From the NCBI GenBank assembly GCA_030544235.1, contig CM060466.1:7121592-7185591 (forward strand): a DNA stretch of 64,000 bases. The letters are read 5' to 3'. Origin of the DNA: Lepturacanthus savala. Its lineage: Eukaryota > Chordata > Actinopteri > Scombriformes > Trichiuridae. A program made the position numbers and the translations under genes. Below, piece after piece: positions 24,601 to 39,600 of the stretch (positions are counted from its first letter, which is position 1; every line of letters starts with the position of its first letter). The notes beneath the pieces are model-generated. The model was not told the DNA's origin. It searched no databases and saw only the letters and a list, made by a program, of their open reading frames with translations.

Positions 24601-27600
24601 ATACTGTATTTTACTTTTTCAATAAATGTACTTCATATTTAGGTTCAAATAGACACAAAATCTTGTTTTTCTTCATTCTGCTGGTAGTCTATTTTTCTCA
24701 AATAGAAGTTGATTGATGATCGTCTCTGATTGTGGCCTTGTTCTAATAAAGGCCCGGGCCTATATTAGAGAATTTCTGGTATATACCAGGGGCGTCAAAC
24801 ACCATTCCTGGGGAGTTACACACCTGATTTTACTAATCAGCTAATACAGCCTACTGTATGCCTGCTTAGTTGGCCCTCCAGAAACACAGTTTGACACCCC
24901 TGACATATACATTTATATAATTTATATCACATTTATATCAACGAACATTATCTTATTCAGGGGCAGCCCTAAAACACACAAAAACACATACACACAAGCG
25001 CATGAACATGAACATACATTGAGAACCTGCAGTAAACCTGACCAATAAACACTGATAAGAAATGCAGGCAGATCAATGCAGCAGGCAGCATCTATCCATC
25101 ACTGGTTCATCTATTTGATTGCCATCAAGACACATGCATCTGTTGGGTTGGCTTGTTGGTTATCTCGGCCCACACACACTGCAGCTACTGCAACAGCAGC
25201 CCAGACCAGGCCCTCCACAACTCCCGTTTCTCCCAAATGACACCCTGCCTACACTCAAGGAAGGTGAAGAAGACAAAGCCATCAGCTCCCTTTAACTGAA
25301 ACTCGAGTGTTGGCCTCCAAACTGCAGGTCTGAACAGTTCTTCATCGACCTACTGGTCTACCAGTAAGGCAAGGAAGAGCATGTTAGTTGGATGAGGTCT
25401 GGGCTTTCCTGTTGGCAACATCAGAGGGTCATGGGTTAAAAAGGTCAACCTGGGAGTATATTTCAGAAACACAAGAGTTAGAGGTCACGAGATGATTAGG
25501 AAGGAATACAAAAAAAAAAATCATGGAAGGAGTGAAAAATCTTCGGAGGTGTCATTGGACTGATTGATCCGAGAGCAGGCAAGTTTTCTAGCATCATTTG
25601 TAGAGGACCCTCCCTCCCGTGTTAATAGAAGACTGACAGTAAATCAGAAATATTGGATTCCTTCACTTGTACAATTATGGAGAAGAAAAACAGCAGGTCA
25701 TTTGCACAACTGAGTTTTCTGAGACAATTTTGGAGGAAAGAGCTACAAACTGGACCAAAAAAATCTTTCATTTACAAACAACTAGTTTGACATTTTCAGA
25801 AATGCACTTATTCAGACTGAACACAATGATCCTGTCATCTAAGGAATAAGTAGATTTCCCAGAATGTCAGGTTATATCTTTAGTGTGAAAAAATATATAT
25901 TGGTATTTTCTTATTCACTCATATTTTATTTTAAATAGCAAGTAAGAAAAAAAGCACAGCTTTCTCTGTCAAGATTTTAAACTACTATGAAAAGCCGTCT
26001 GATGATATCATTTCCAGTGTGTGCCGACAGACCGCTGCATTGTACAAGTGAGAAGAAATACACTACACCAGGAGTTTTCTGGAGGGGGGGGGGGGAGGTG
26101 CGGGGTGGGGGCACACATGTGGTGGACAGTACCTGCCCACGAAATGCTCCTGTGCAACCTGCCAGGGGCTGGAGGGCCTGGGGGGGCAGAGCCCAAACCC
26201 AGAGACCAGAGAGAGCCGCCCACTGCAGGGCGGGACGGGTCGGTGGCGCATGACGCCACATAACGCGCCGCAGCCAATCACAAACCAGCACGGTGGTGAG
26301 GATGGGAAAAAAAACATGAAAACAAAGCAATCAGAACAAAAGGGGGGGAAATAATCTCCAAAGAAAAGAGAAGATAAAAAGACTGTTGACGAGAAGAGTG
26401 AAGGAAAAAGATGAGTTGATGGTAAAGAAAGAGAAACGTGAAGATGAATAAATGGAGACAGTCGAGTCCCAGAGTGAAGGAGGACATGGAACACAAAGCT
26501 CTCTTCTCATCACTGAAAATGAAGCTTCTGGAAAAAACAAAAGAAAAAAAAGACATCTGACTCATGAAAGAAGTGCATGCCAATACAATGATCTTTAATG
26601 ATCCTGAGCGAATCCGAGATGTCCTATCGATCACCTTCAGGTTCAAATAAAGTATTCACAGGCAATTCAGGGAAGATGCCATATATCTCAGTCCATTAAA
26701 GGGGACCAAGCACAGGCAGCAAGGGATGCATTCATGCATAACATTCCATCCGATTTATCAGTCCATTATGATCTGTTCTGTAGCATATATTAATTTGAAT
26801 AAAAACATGATGCCTTTATTTATTTTTACAATCTTCTGAATGAACACTAAAAGTAGAAACAGGGATGCACCGATACCTCCAATCAAATACTTGCTGATAC
26901 CAAATTTGTGGACGTGTTTTTTTCACAGTCGATATGGCTACAGCTGGGATTCTCATACCTCAGCTCCAGTATACTGAGAAGACGCTGGAATCCCAAATTA
27001 TCAACCAGGGAGAGCGGCTGCTCATCCAGGGCGATATACTCGGCAAAAGCATCTGTGATTTTAACAACACGTGGGTTGTCTCTGGACGTTTTCTCCCACA
27101 CAGCCAATGTCTCTCGTCAGTGTCGCGGGTAAACTTCCTATATTCTGCGCCGTGGTGGGATTTCAAATGTTTATTTAAGTTGATTTTGTACCTTCTCTTG
27201 AGATTTTTGCTAGATGAAATTTTCATTCTGCTTTGTTTTTGTTGCTCTTATTTACTAAAGTAGTTATACACTGCCCCCCCCCCCCCCGGATAAAGTGATA
27301 TCGGTGGTAATTTTATGAGTTTGGTACTAGAACACATGCCCGGTACAGCGATAGCGGTGTCGAGGCATAACTAGCTAAAAGGTTTTCTAATAAATCCTTC
27401 ACTTGTACAGTTTGACTACAACCACCAACACACACACATATACTTTTCAGGCCGTTACTCACCCGTGTTAGAGCGCTGGATCAGGTGTGCCTTCCCTCCG
27501 ACGCTGGTGTGTGTTTGGCTTATGGGTTCGGAGGTGGGAGCAGGTGCAGGGGCCGGTGCGGGGGCAGCGGTGCTGGCGGGGGCGCTGGCTGTCTGGGCGG

Positions 27601-30600
27601 GAGGCTCCTTCACTCCCTCCATCGCCATGAGGACACTAGAGAGCTCCTGCAGCGGCATGTTGCCAAGCTCGGAGGAGAAGGGACTCGGCGGGTTCTCCAA
27701 ACACATCAGCCAGCTCGTGTTGCCTGTTAGAGAGAGAATGAGACACATGTATTAGGCTGCTGATTGGCTGTTAAAAACACACACATGCACACCCCAAATG
27801 AATTTAACCAAAGCATATTGGATTATTTTTCTAATTGTTTTTGTTACTGCTGCAGTGCCCGTAGGAAGTATGTCTTACTATAGATACTATATAATTGAAA
27901 GCTTAAGTAGATTTATCACGTTTGGTGGACTTTTGATGAATCTCTTACTTTGTACTTCCTGTATACTGTAACGAGCTGGGCATGTTACTGTTATATGTGT
28001 TTATAAATAAATGAGTTCACGCCCAGATTTTGTTCTGTTAGGTGATAGTGCTGGGATTTCCTGAGGGTCTGTGAACACATCTTGGAGTAAGACCCTGCAG
28101 CTAGTGTGGTTCTCCTCTGAAAGAAGAAAAGTAGCAGCTGAACTGACTAAAGTCTTAGTGAGTGGTTTATGAGAGATGATAGAATAACTTAGTTAACAAA
28201 ATTGCTGCTGCAGGACAGCACTGTGATAGTCTATGGTACTGTAGGTTTTAATGATATTAATGATGTTTTGAATATCCGTCAAGAAAATTCTTAAAAAAGG
28301 ATGCACACCATCGTGCCATGCACAAACGATATCTGAAAGTTGAGGTTGATCTGACAGTCAAATGGTGTAAAGTGTCACAATAGCAATTATTATAATAGTT
28401 GGTAACTAATCAATTAATTGTTGCAGCTTTATACGCGAGCCACAGACAGTATAAGACAAGACAGTGTGTGGTGTATATACCAGATGGTCTTCGAATGAAG
28501 ATCTCTGCCCAGCCCTGAGTGAGCATGGGGACAAACTCAGCCAGGCTGGGGTTGTCTTTAAGAGGCGGGGGAGCAGATGGGGCGGTGGAGGTGGAGGATG
28601 GAGGACCCAGGCCATCCAGGGTGGGACCAGAGGACGGAGAAAGCGGAGCAGCCAACTCGCCCTCGGAGGGGGACACTAGTGGACTGAGACTCTGGGCGGG
28701 TCCAGCTCGTAGAGCATGACCACCTGGAGGATAAAGGAAGAAAAGGAGAAGAATCTTCCTCAAATTTCTCACATTACATAAATTGAAGCAGCCGCCTCAT
28801 TCATGACTCATCTAATGAAATATTTAGATAATAGAGTGTGAAAAAGAAAGATGTTCATGATATTTAGCATTGGTGTGTATTTTTTCCAGAATTTTCAATT
28901 ACAGTTCAACTACAACTACAACTACAGTTCAACTACTCCTATAAAAATCTGCAATAAACTGTGTAGAAATATTAGTAACTTTCAGCATTTTAGGGCCCCT
29001 TTTAGGTCCCATTGAAACCCATTAAAACTACATATTTTGCTGCTGCAGTGTAAAATCATGCATTCTATTTTATACTTTCAACCAAGGAAAATGCATATTT
29101 TCCTGGTTTCCACTAGGGCCATCAATTTTCTATTACAGATGCTGCAGCCAAGTGTATCAAAGCTTCAATGAGATGTATATTTATTTATTAATGTCTAAAT
29201 GTGGCTCAGTGGAAACTCATAAAAAACTGTATTTGTTGATCACATGGTAGCCATGTGATACAGCTTAAAATCATGCATTCTTATTTTCTAACTTTCAAAG
29301 TAAAAAAAAAAGTAGTTTTTACTATTTTCCAGCTGATTGAGACATTGTCTCCTGTTTGCCCCGAAGAACAGATTTGTGCTGTTTTCCTGGTTTCCACTAG
29401 GGGATTTGCCAGAGGCATTTTATGCATTATTGATTTTTGCAAGTCATTAAAGCAAAGGTATTCATCTAAAAGTGGTGTGTTTTTATTGATATATCTGTCC
29501 AAGAGTGGTGTTTTTGTGTGTGGAGAAACTAATGTTTGTGTGTATGTTTATATAATATGCCATCATAATATTATATATACTATTTGATGGTAGTTTTTGA
29601 TGGAACCCTATGGTGCTGAGAAGATTTTTTTTTAAATCATTGCACAACAAATAATAGCCCATCAAAATCAATGTTGTTGCCAATCCCATAACTGTCCCAA
29701 CCGACCTTTAGTGTAACGAAAATATTAAAATGTCTGATCAATAAATACAAGTTCTTGATGGTATTAGAGGATAATCTTAAAACGAGACACAATGGTTAAT
29801 AAGTAAATAACAAAATAAAACATCAAACAGCATATAATGTGCTGGAGAAATGTTGGCAAACATCATTCATACAGATTGGCATAAAAGACAGAGTGTAGTT
29901 ATGGTAGCTTAATACAGATCAATAAACACAGTGTAAAGTCCAGACAAATACTAATGTGAGGAGGATCACAGCAACAAAGGATAATGCATCCTATTTTGCT
30001 TTGAATGTACTAGAATACCGTTAAAAACAACTAATGAATAATCTTTGTTTATATAAGATGTTCAGGCCTATTTAAACTGGACTGCAGCGAGATAACATAA
30101 TAGCCTCAAATCTGTGGAGAATAAAAGCTGCCTGATTATTTCTCAGTTCATGACTGCACAGCATTGTCCCTTCTCTTCAAAGGCTGTTTAGAAAATGGAT
30201 TTGGGGAAATAGCACTGGCTATCAGCCAAACTTCTTTCTGGCCATAATTATTATATTAGAACATCTTTAAATTTCCTCTTGCCAACATTAGAAAGTTTCC
30301 TTCTGTGCCAAAACTATTTCTTCTTAATAATGAGGGAGAGAGGCTAGTGTATCATGGGATCTAGAAGTCTTGAGGCAAAGAACATTTGAATATTTATTAC
30401 CTGACATGGAGCGGACCCGTATGCGTGTGGCTCTGCTCTGCTGCTGACTTGACTGTGACTCCAATTTAGCTGGAGCCTCTTTGGTTATTCGGGTGTGTAG
30501 TGATGGATCTGACCTGCAGGGACAGGATAGATAAATGTTGAAAAACAACTAAAGGCGCATTCGCACCACTAGTTCGATTATTTGGTGCGCACCAGGCAAT

Positions 30601-33600
30601 AAATGTTTACTAATTAGCATACAGACTCCAGCATGCTCCACTTTTACACCTGCAAACAAACAAAAATTGGTCTATCATTAATGTTTATCTTCAGGTAGAA
30701 ATAAGCAACAATTCTGAGTGACATATTTGCACATTACTACTTGCTCTTATCATCGTGTATTACATCCCCTGTATTGGCCGTTTTTTGCAAAATGTCCAAA
30801 TCCAAAATGAGTTGCAGCAGCATCTGGAGAACAATCTGCAGGTGTACTGGAGTCAACGAAGACGTGAAGTGCATCATTTCAGGCAGAGGAGACGTGTTAT
30901 TTTCACAAGTGAATGAGGTCATTTGAGACGATCATTGTTCCAAAGACCTATAAGCTAAGCTATGAAATTAGTATCGTTTGGACCAGAGTTTGCGTTCTCA
31001 TCATAAGGGACCACACCAAAGTCTGTCATTTAGTGTAGAGTCAAGTGGACCAACACCATCTCTGTCATTCCGCATGATTTAGTGTGCCCAAGTATGACTG
31101 ATGCTTTCACACCAAAAAAAAAACAAACCAAACTAATCGCCTTTGGTTTGAATTGGCCGTTTGGTGCCCACCAACTGCTGTTGGAGTGGTTCTGTTGGGA
31201 CTCCTGTCTCTGGTTGTGTGAGCGCGCATCACCTTGTCATTTCCCCTCCTCCTCCCAGCCGCTCAGCCATGTCCAGGCCCAGCAGAGCTTGAGTTCTGAC
31301 CCCTCCGCTGGTCGTTATGGTCACTAGCTTGTTGCCCACCAGCCAGGTCATGCTGCGACCTCCTGACAACAGGAACTCTGCTATAGGAGACCTTAAGAGG
31401 AAAATTACAGGTCAATATCATCTGCTTAGTTTTTTTATCATCTGATCTCTAAGACAACAAGTCCGTGTCAACCTCTTGGGCAGCGCTGAGAAGTTGGAAA
31501 ACACATATCGTGCCATCATGTCCAGACAGGTCTCCGTGAGCTCCAGGTGGACGGTCTTCAGCCCCTCATCCGCCTGAGTCACCGCGTTTTCATCAGCGGA
31601 GCCCAGGCTGCAGGTCGTGATTGAGGTGTTCATCCTACAAAAAGAAACAGAGAGAAGACTAAACAACAGCGAGAGGGGAAGAGGAGAGACAGGAATGCAT
31701 GCAGCCTCCGGATATATAGTTTAAGTAATATGAGCGTGCACAGACACATGCAAGCTCTGATATAAAGTTTCAGAGAGAAACAAACACACCACAAACACAT
31801 CAATGATCGTACATCTGCCAAAATCACATGCAGAACAGCGTTTATACACACACACATGCAGCCACACGTGGAAATAAACAAGTGCACAGATGATTATTAC
31901 ATTTTCTCAAGCATACAAAAAACAAACACACATGCTGGGATATGGTATGAATGGCCTCATGGCTTATTTCCCTAGGTATAAATTGGCTCTGTGTAGGAGG
32001 CTTGAGGGATCTATAGTGTAATATGATTTGAAGCCCAAGAAGACACAGGACTACAGAAAATCCAGCGAGAAGAAGCAGACTGTGATGCGACTGAAGCCAA
32101 ATCTCATTATTAGTATTCGCTGTAGTGTGGGCAGCGCCTCTCTGTATCCACAACAACCATTACTTTATGCTGCACAGGCCAATCGGGTTAAAAGCACATT
32201 TACAGATGTTTTAACATTAGTCTCAGTCAGGGCTGGAGAGACACTTGGAGTGATTTCTGCCACCCTCGGGTCAACAGGAAGGCCATGCTGGTTCCCGCTG
32301 TCACACTTATAGTGAGCGATTTGACAACTGAGCCTAACTGGGAGATCTCAGTTCCTCACAGAGGGAAGTAAAGTGAAATCAAGGAACAAATATCAAATGA
32401 TTCTGATAAAAGAACAACATCTGAACAGTTGTAGTTTTATTTCAGTTAACACTATCTACAATTTATATAAGAGACTATAATAGCTCAATGCAAACTAGTG
32501 ATGAGGGCGGGCTATGTTTAAAATTAATGTTTGAATTATTACTAAATAAAAGAATAACATCTATAATAACATTGAAATGTGCTATAGAAATAAACTTGCC
32601 TTGGCTTGCCTAAATATAAGAGGTTAAATGATTTATATTTGACACAGATGTGCCGATTCTTTGGAACATGCAGAAATCTTTCACTCAGTACAAGTCCCAG
32701 CATGTGAACATATTTTTATACTCACCTTTCTTCGATTGACAGTGATTTATTATTCACTTCAAGGTCAGTAATGGACACGCACTGGGACAACATGACCATC
32801 AACCATAGTTCACTGCTTCCTCATATCATTTATCACATCAGGATCATCAGGATTTTATTGTATTTATAAGCAGTAATATGTTTTTCTTCTTTTTTGTTTG
32901 TCCAGTTCTGACTGTCAGTGGTGATGTATGATCAGCACAGCGGGACTTCAGCTGAGGAAGAAGCCCGACACTTAAACTTATGCGTTCAGGGTCATTTCTC
33001 AAAAATCACATAGTATAATTTAAGAAAATACATCACGGTGAGGTCTGAAAGCTTCTACACTGGTCATGTTGTCTGAGAGCATCCACTAGCAGACAGGTTT
33101 CAGTCCCACTTGTCAATCGGATGTTACCATTCAAAAGACACGAAAGCTGTTGAGCAGATTTGCAGCGATGAAGCAGTTGAAGCAGGTTAAACAGATCTAC
33201 ACTGCAGTTGTTTGGCTTCAAAGTTCCATGTTACTACAATTAAATACAATATTATTGTATTCAACTATTACATTATGTTGCACGTACTGGACTTTTACTG
33301 CCACCTGTTGAGCAGGAGTAGTATGGCGTATTAAAGAGAGCACATCTGACAACTGCAATGTTAGATCATCATGTCATTTAAGCAGCCAAGCAAATAGAGA
33401 TATACAGATAGATATAGAGAGGTAGAGAGTATGCGACTGAGTGTATGCAATCATTTTTCCCTGCAATCAAAATGAATAAATGTTCAGCCCAGCTAGTCTT
33501 AATTTCCCATTAGGAGATTGCCATGGTCATAGCAGCAAGTTGTATGTTTGTGAGTGAAGCAAAAATAAAAATGAGAATACGTCAGGCAGGCAAATGAAGC

Positions 33601-36600
33601 TGTTGTGTTGCTGTTGTCCTTATCGCTGGTCGAGGAAAGCAGAGGTGCCCTCCAAACAGGAAAAGGAAAGGGAGAGTTGTGTTGCACTAGTGATCAATAA
33701 GGGAAAAATCCAGTCCCTTTTAGCTCCGCATGCTTTTCACCTGTCCCTCCTGCCATTCACTGTGGCTGTGTTGTTGTTAATGCCAATCAAAACCAGTCAG
33801 CGTAACACCCAGCAAAACAGAACAAACAAAACTTCAAAAAAGAAAAAAAAACACAACCAGGGTCAAACCAAGGAAAAAATTAGAGCAAAATATGTGTTAG
33901 AGCAAAATCAAACAGAAAAACATCGACATGGATCGAGATGTTTTCCGATGTGGTCGGTAAAACACTGCATGCAAAAAAAAAAAAAAAAAGCAAATCATAA
34001 GAACCAAATCTAAAAACAGCATGTGTATGACCGCAGCCCAAAACAAAACCAAAAAAAAGGTCGACACACACAAAACTTTCCTCCAGCATGCACCACCCGC
34101 TCCAGGTGTCCCTGGCATCAAACCACCCCAACGCCCACCCGCCGGTCCCGCATGACAATGACCCTACACCCCATCACCCATCCCATGGAGGAAGCAACCT
34201 AGGAAGTGTTTTGGATTGTTGTTGTTTTTTTTTTTTGTTGTTTGGTTACCCAGAAGGCTCATCTCTAACCTGCGGACCGCGTGTTCGGAGACGCTGATGC
34301 TGCGGGAGCGGAAAGCGTCCATGGCTGACAGGTCCCTCAGCTCTTTAACAGGAGAGCTGCTGCTATTGGCTACCGCCGCCGCCGCCTTCGCCACTTTCGC
34401 CGCCCGCAGACTGGGTCGTGAGGAGCACCACGGCGGGAGGGCGAGGGGGAACGCACCCGGGGTTGAGGTTACAGTGGCGGTGGGTAGTAAGGGGGTGAGT
34501 CATCGGTGGTTCAGGAGTGTGTGGTGGGTGGGGGGGGGGGAATGTGGTGTGTGGAAGGAGACCAGGAGCAGGAATGTCGCACCGGACCAACATGAGCAGG
34601 TGACCCGAGCGGCACACGCCATGAGGGAGGTACAGAGAACAGGGCACAAAGAGCAGAGGTCACAGGAGAAGGGAGGAGGAGGGGGCAGGAGCAATGTAGG
34701 AAGGATCCAGGATGATACGACCACCCCCCAAAACCACAACCACAACGCAGCACCCGACCGCAGGAGGCAGGGGTCAAATGAAGAATTGAAAGAAAAACAA
34801 AACAAGGTGAAAATTAACAGCAGTGAACACTATGAATCAGAATACAGGAGAGCGGAGTAAGAAAAGGTTCTTTAAAAAAAAATGTTCTTTTTTTTGTTTA
34901 AAAAGGGATAAAGATCAACTCAACGAAAAATAGACAAGCTACAGCAGAGGGTAAAACAGCTTCTGCTATTCAGAAAATAAAGTAAACACACAACGTATTC
35001 AGGAGAGCAACAAAATAAACATTATTTCACACAGCAGGTACATAGTGAAGCCAAGGACTAGTACAGGAGAAGTAAAATAGTAGAAATGGACTCAGCACAG
35101 GCCTGATCAAATGGAAGCTTAAACATAATAAAAAAAATAATAAACGCATCCAACTGAAAATGAAATGCTTGGGTTAAAACTGAGGGCTGGAGCACAGCAA
35201 GTCTGAACTCAATATTCAGAAGGAATTGATGAAGAGCTTCATACTTTGTAGTTCAATTGATTCAAACAGGGCTTTTAAAAGCACCATAATTAACATAGTT
35301 TTTAAGAACTTCCTCAGGCAAAGAAATATTGTCGAAAAAAAGAAGAAAGTATTTCTGACAAAAGGCTGATTACGAAAAAAAAAGCCTTTGGTCACAAATA
35401 TAAACTTAAGGATCTGTGTGAGATCTGACATGCAGCACTCCAGCACCACAGTGGGCAATGAGCAGCACACAGGCAGATCAATGGATAAATGAGAACACAA
35501 TATGAAACAATGAAAAGTGGCTGAAATGGAGTATCAGTGGAAACTGATGTTAGCAGATGCACTGTCAATACTGGGGCAGCGAGGGTGTAATGAGACTTTT
35601 CGAAGTTAACTAAGTGGGGTGACCCAAGCAGAGGAGGGAAGAGAATGGGGGGGAAAAAAGTATATAAAGTGGCTGCGCCTGCTATTTCCTTAAAAACATA
35701 TGGGACTGAAAAGTAAAATTGAGGAGGAGGTGGAAGAGTTTTAATTAAATGCTACTAAATCAAAAAAGGTAAGAGGGGAAGCGGTGTAATCGATTCATCT
35801 AGAGTTCTGCTTAGTCTCAATATTAGTGGTTTCGCGTCTTGGATGAATACAGTGGAAATATTGGTTTAACTAGTTGGAGATTTAGGCTACAAAAGCAGTT
35901 GGCAGCTAAAGTAGTTTCAGTTGGCGGCAGAAGTACGCATCACAGCCAACATCTGGTTCAGAAGCAGCCCAGTTAATCTACTGATGCTCATCTGATTTAA
36001 CATCTGTTCAGTCCCCTCCCTCTCTCTCTAAGATCAACTATACAGCGCTTTAATGAGTTACTTCAAACGTTCCTATATTGTACGACGTTAGGGCGATTAA
36101 GACACGACAACCCACAAACATTTACACCATGTACAGATGAGTGGTGCCTTGCTGAGAAAAGCTTCCTTACACCTCTGTGTGAAAGACAATTGTGTATTTC
36201 TCTTTGTGCACGCTGTGAAGCCTGCATTTATTGTAGTTATTAATGGCAGTCAGATGGTGAGATGTGAAAACTTTCAACATCCCACCACTGCATAAGCTAC
36301 AGGTGGTGGACACAAACACCTGGATTAGACGCCGCAATCCACTATAACAAAATAAAACAGTTCAGCTCCACTAATCAGCAGTTCACCACCTCTTTGGCAG
36401 GATTTAAATAGAAACTTCACATTATAAACTCTATAAATTAACTGCACGGTTTCTGAAATCAGATTACGTTATTTAATACAGGTGTTTATCTTATTGTATC
36501 CACCCCTGTATGTCCTTAATATGACAAGGGGATTTTGAATTTAAAAAAAATGAAACTAATTTAAAATGTAAAAAGCATAAATAATAATTAAAATAAACTA

Positions 36601-39600
36601 ATGATCACCATGGCAACCCGAGAGGAGTCGTTGCAACCGTCACGCCACAATACCAGGCATGCTGAGTCCCCTGTTACCTTGGCAACCCCAGCCCTCTTAC
36701 ACAACAATGGCCGCATTGGACAGTGTGTGGTGCTGCTGCTGCGTGTGTGCATGTGTGTGTATGTGTGTGTGCGTGTGTGTGTGTGTGTGTGTACATGTAC
36801 TTTACCTTTTGGGCCTTTCATTAAGGCTGGTGCTTCGGGCTCGAAATGCATTTTGCTCATGACCATCGTCAAATGGCAGCAGGGCGTTGGAACGCAAACC
36901 CTGGAGAAAGATACAAAAACATGCATGTAAAAGCATAGAAATATAAAGTAGTATATAGTAGAGTAATAAATAGAAATATATAACTGAAATGTAATTAGAA
37001 CTGCACATAGGGTCTGCAGAAAACCTCAAATATGTGACAAGAATTTAACGGCTCATACAATTAAAACATTTTTATTGTTGCAGACAGACACCTTTGTAAT
37101 GTATTGAACGAAGTCCTTGCGGAAGGGGAGTCTGCAGCGTATGAACCACATGGCGATCACATGGTGGGCCAGGGACACGATGTACTGGTTGAACCTGAGA
37201 AGCACGACAGAAACCAATGGGTTCACATGTGTCTGTGGATCTGAGTCTGCACGTGTATTCGTGTTTGTGTGAGCACTTACTTGGAAGGGTTAGTGTAGGG
37301 TAGCGAGATGGCAAACACACTAACATACTGCTCAGCTACGAAGTTGGCATACAGATGTGGCAGGCGCACCAGAGCTATAAAACAGAATAAAGAACACAAG
37401 AGCCAGACATAGTCTTAGATCCTTTGCTACCTCTGTGACACGACTTTCAACACTCAACAAAAGGTGAGAAAAACAAAGAAAAGAAAAAACAACAGGAGAA
37501 CTTTTTAGAAGAGCTGTTGTTACTCACTTGAGAGGAACTCCAGCATCGGCGATGCCATGGCAACAGTTGCGGAGATGTGGGTGAGCTTGACAATAAGAGC
37601 GGGAAGGAGCTTGATCATGATGTCAGGCATCTCCACCGTGCACATTGTTAGGGCCACCACACACTGCTTGGCACAGCGGTAAATGAGGCCGGTCTCGAGG
37701 CACTGGACCAGCTCTCTCTGTGGCAAGGAAATAAAATAATGCAATTGCAGCTGTGAAGGCTACTTATGTGGCTGTGGAGTGTGCAGAACACAGCGCCAGA
37801 GATGTTCTGGGGCCAGAAAAACCAGCCATTATTTCTGTCTACAGACGGCTTTGTACCTGTCTGGACTGCTCCAGGAATTTATGATAGGAGGTGATCGCCG
37901 TGAGGACAGGAACCACCGCCAGCTGAACGTCAGTTCGTGAAAACCCCTCTGGGGTTTTCTTCAAGCGCTCTGAGATCAGCCGATCCGTCACCTTCACACA
38001 CAAAGAAATGATCAGATATTGAGTGTCATTTGGTGGCGTGTAAAGATGTGAATGTGGAAGTAATAGTTAATCATTTTAATAAAATCAAATTTTTTCATCC
38101 AATATTGCAACTGAAATTTAATATGCAATTTTTTTTATTTCATTCTCTATTTTATCATTTTTTCGTATCGTGATCACGTAATCACACACATTGTGGTTAC
38201 AAATTTCCAAATGCAATTGTAAATGCAATTAACCATTCAGCCCTGATAGTTAATATGCATGTATAGATATATATAGATGTATATATCTGCACTACCATGC
38301 AGCAAAGTGTAGTACAGAGCTGATCCAAACTGCATGGTGAGGTGAGCAGCAGCACTTTGTACTGCAGCGTCCACGGCAGCTTGTCGAGAACCAGCTTCAG
38401 CACCTTCCAATCTGTCTCCTGCAAGAGGAAAAAAAAAAAGAGCGTGGGTGCATGTCAGACATATTTAAAGACAACAGAAACATCAATTTAATCATCAGTT
38501 GCAGGATAAATACCGGAGCATTGGCTGCAATCAGTTATTTCAGACACAATTTCATTGCAGACATTGTCTGTCCTTCTGTGCCACTTATCTCGTCTCTGAG
38601 TTGGAGGCAAATATATTTGTGTGCGTCTGCGTACCATCTTGAGGCACTGCAAGAGAACACTGAAGGCAGGTGAGTAGGGCAGGTAGGCGGAGCGTGTTGA
38701 GGGGGGAGGAGCAGTGGGGGGAGCAGGGCTACCAGCAGGAGGAGATGTTGAACCTGCTGGCTTCTTCTCACTGACTCGCTTCTCTGGCTCCCTGAAATAA
38801 AAAGTAAAAAACAAGAGACACGTTAACAGTTTTCTTATGATTAAATTGATTGGATTCTAATAAAATGTTGTATATGCGGCCTCACCCTGTGTCACAGTAG
38901 CAGTACGGGCTGAACCTCATGGCCCCGTCTTTGTTGGGGACCCCGAGGCGGTGAAGAGAGTCTGCTCGCATCATCAGGAAGAAGTCAAACACCTGAAGGA
39001 GAGACAGAAAAGTTCAAAGGAAAGGAAATTACCAGGCATGTACATTTCAGATGTGGTATGAGATATAGAAATAAGCACAGACAAATGTAGCCTCCTACCT
39101 GGAGTCTAATACTGGAAGCGATAGCGGAGCAGTACTTGTTCTTGTAGTGGAGCTGCAGGTGGCTGATAAGCAACTCATAAACACGACTAGCATGGCTGGC
39201 TGGTAAACTGTAAAGTTTGCTCTGTCAGGACAAAAACAACTTGGAGGTTTAGCATCAAAATGGTCACACAAGATACAACTGTATTTGTGGAACTTAATTA
39301 CATACAATAATATGTAATAATATGCTATTGGATCGCTTTCAATGTTCATTTTGCAAACATAAAATCTCATATTATTAGATAGAAATCAAGAAAAGTCAAT
39401 ATATTAACCATCCTGCTTTCTTCCATTGTTAATCTGTCAATCATCCATCTATGAAGCCAGAAATATCTGTCGTTCCATGTGTGCAGCATCAAAACTTTAA
39501 AGTTACACACATCCCACTAAAACCAACACTGCTGATTGGTTGAATATACTATTTGTACATTACATTTTATTTGTCATTTATTATAGTTTGTTCTTTATAT

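Larger units (their letters stand above)
23638..26132 (-). other. tsc2: TSC2 intron between exons 31 and 32
   Basis: The intron is about 2.5 kb and holds a CA repeat (about 23,734-23,751), two inverted-repeat elements next to each other (24,129-24,782 and 24,787-24,902) and a G-rich tract (26,081-26,111) close to exon 31. The rest, about 24,910-26,080, shows no recognisable feature. Confidence 0.55.
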
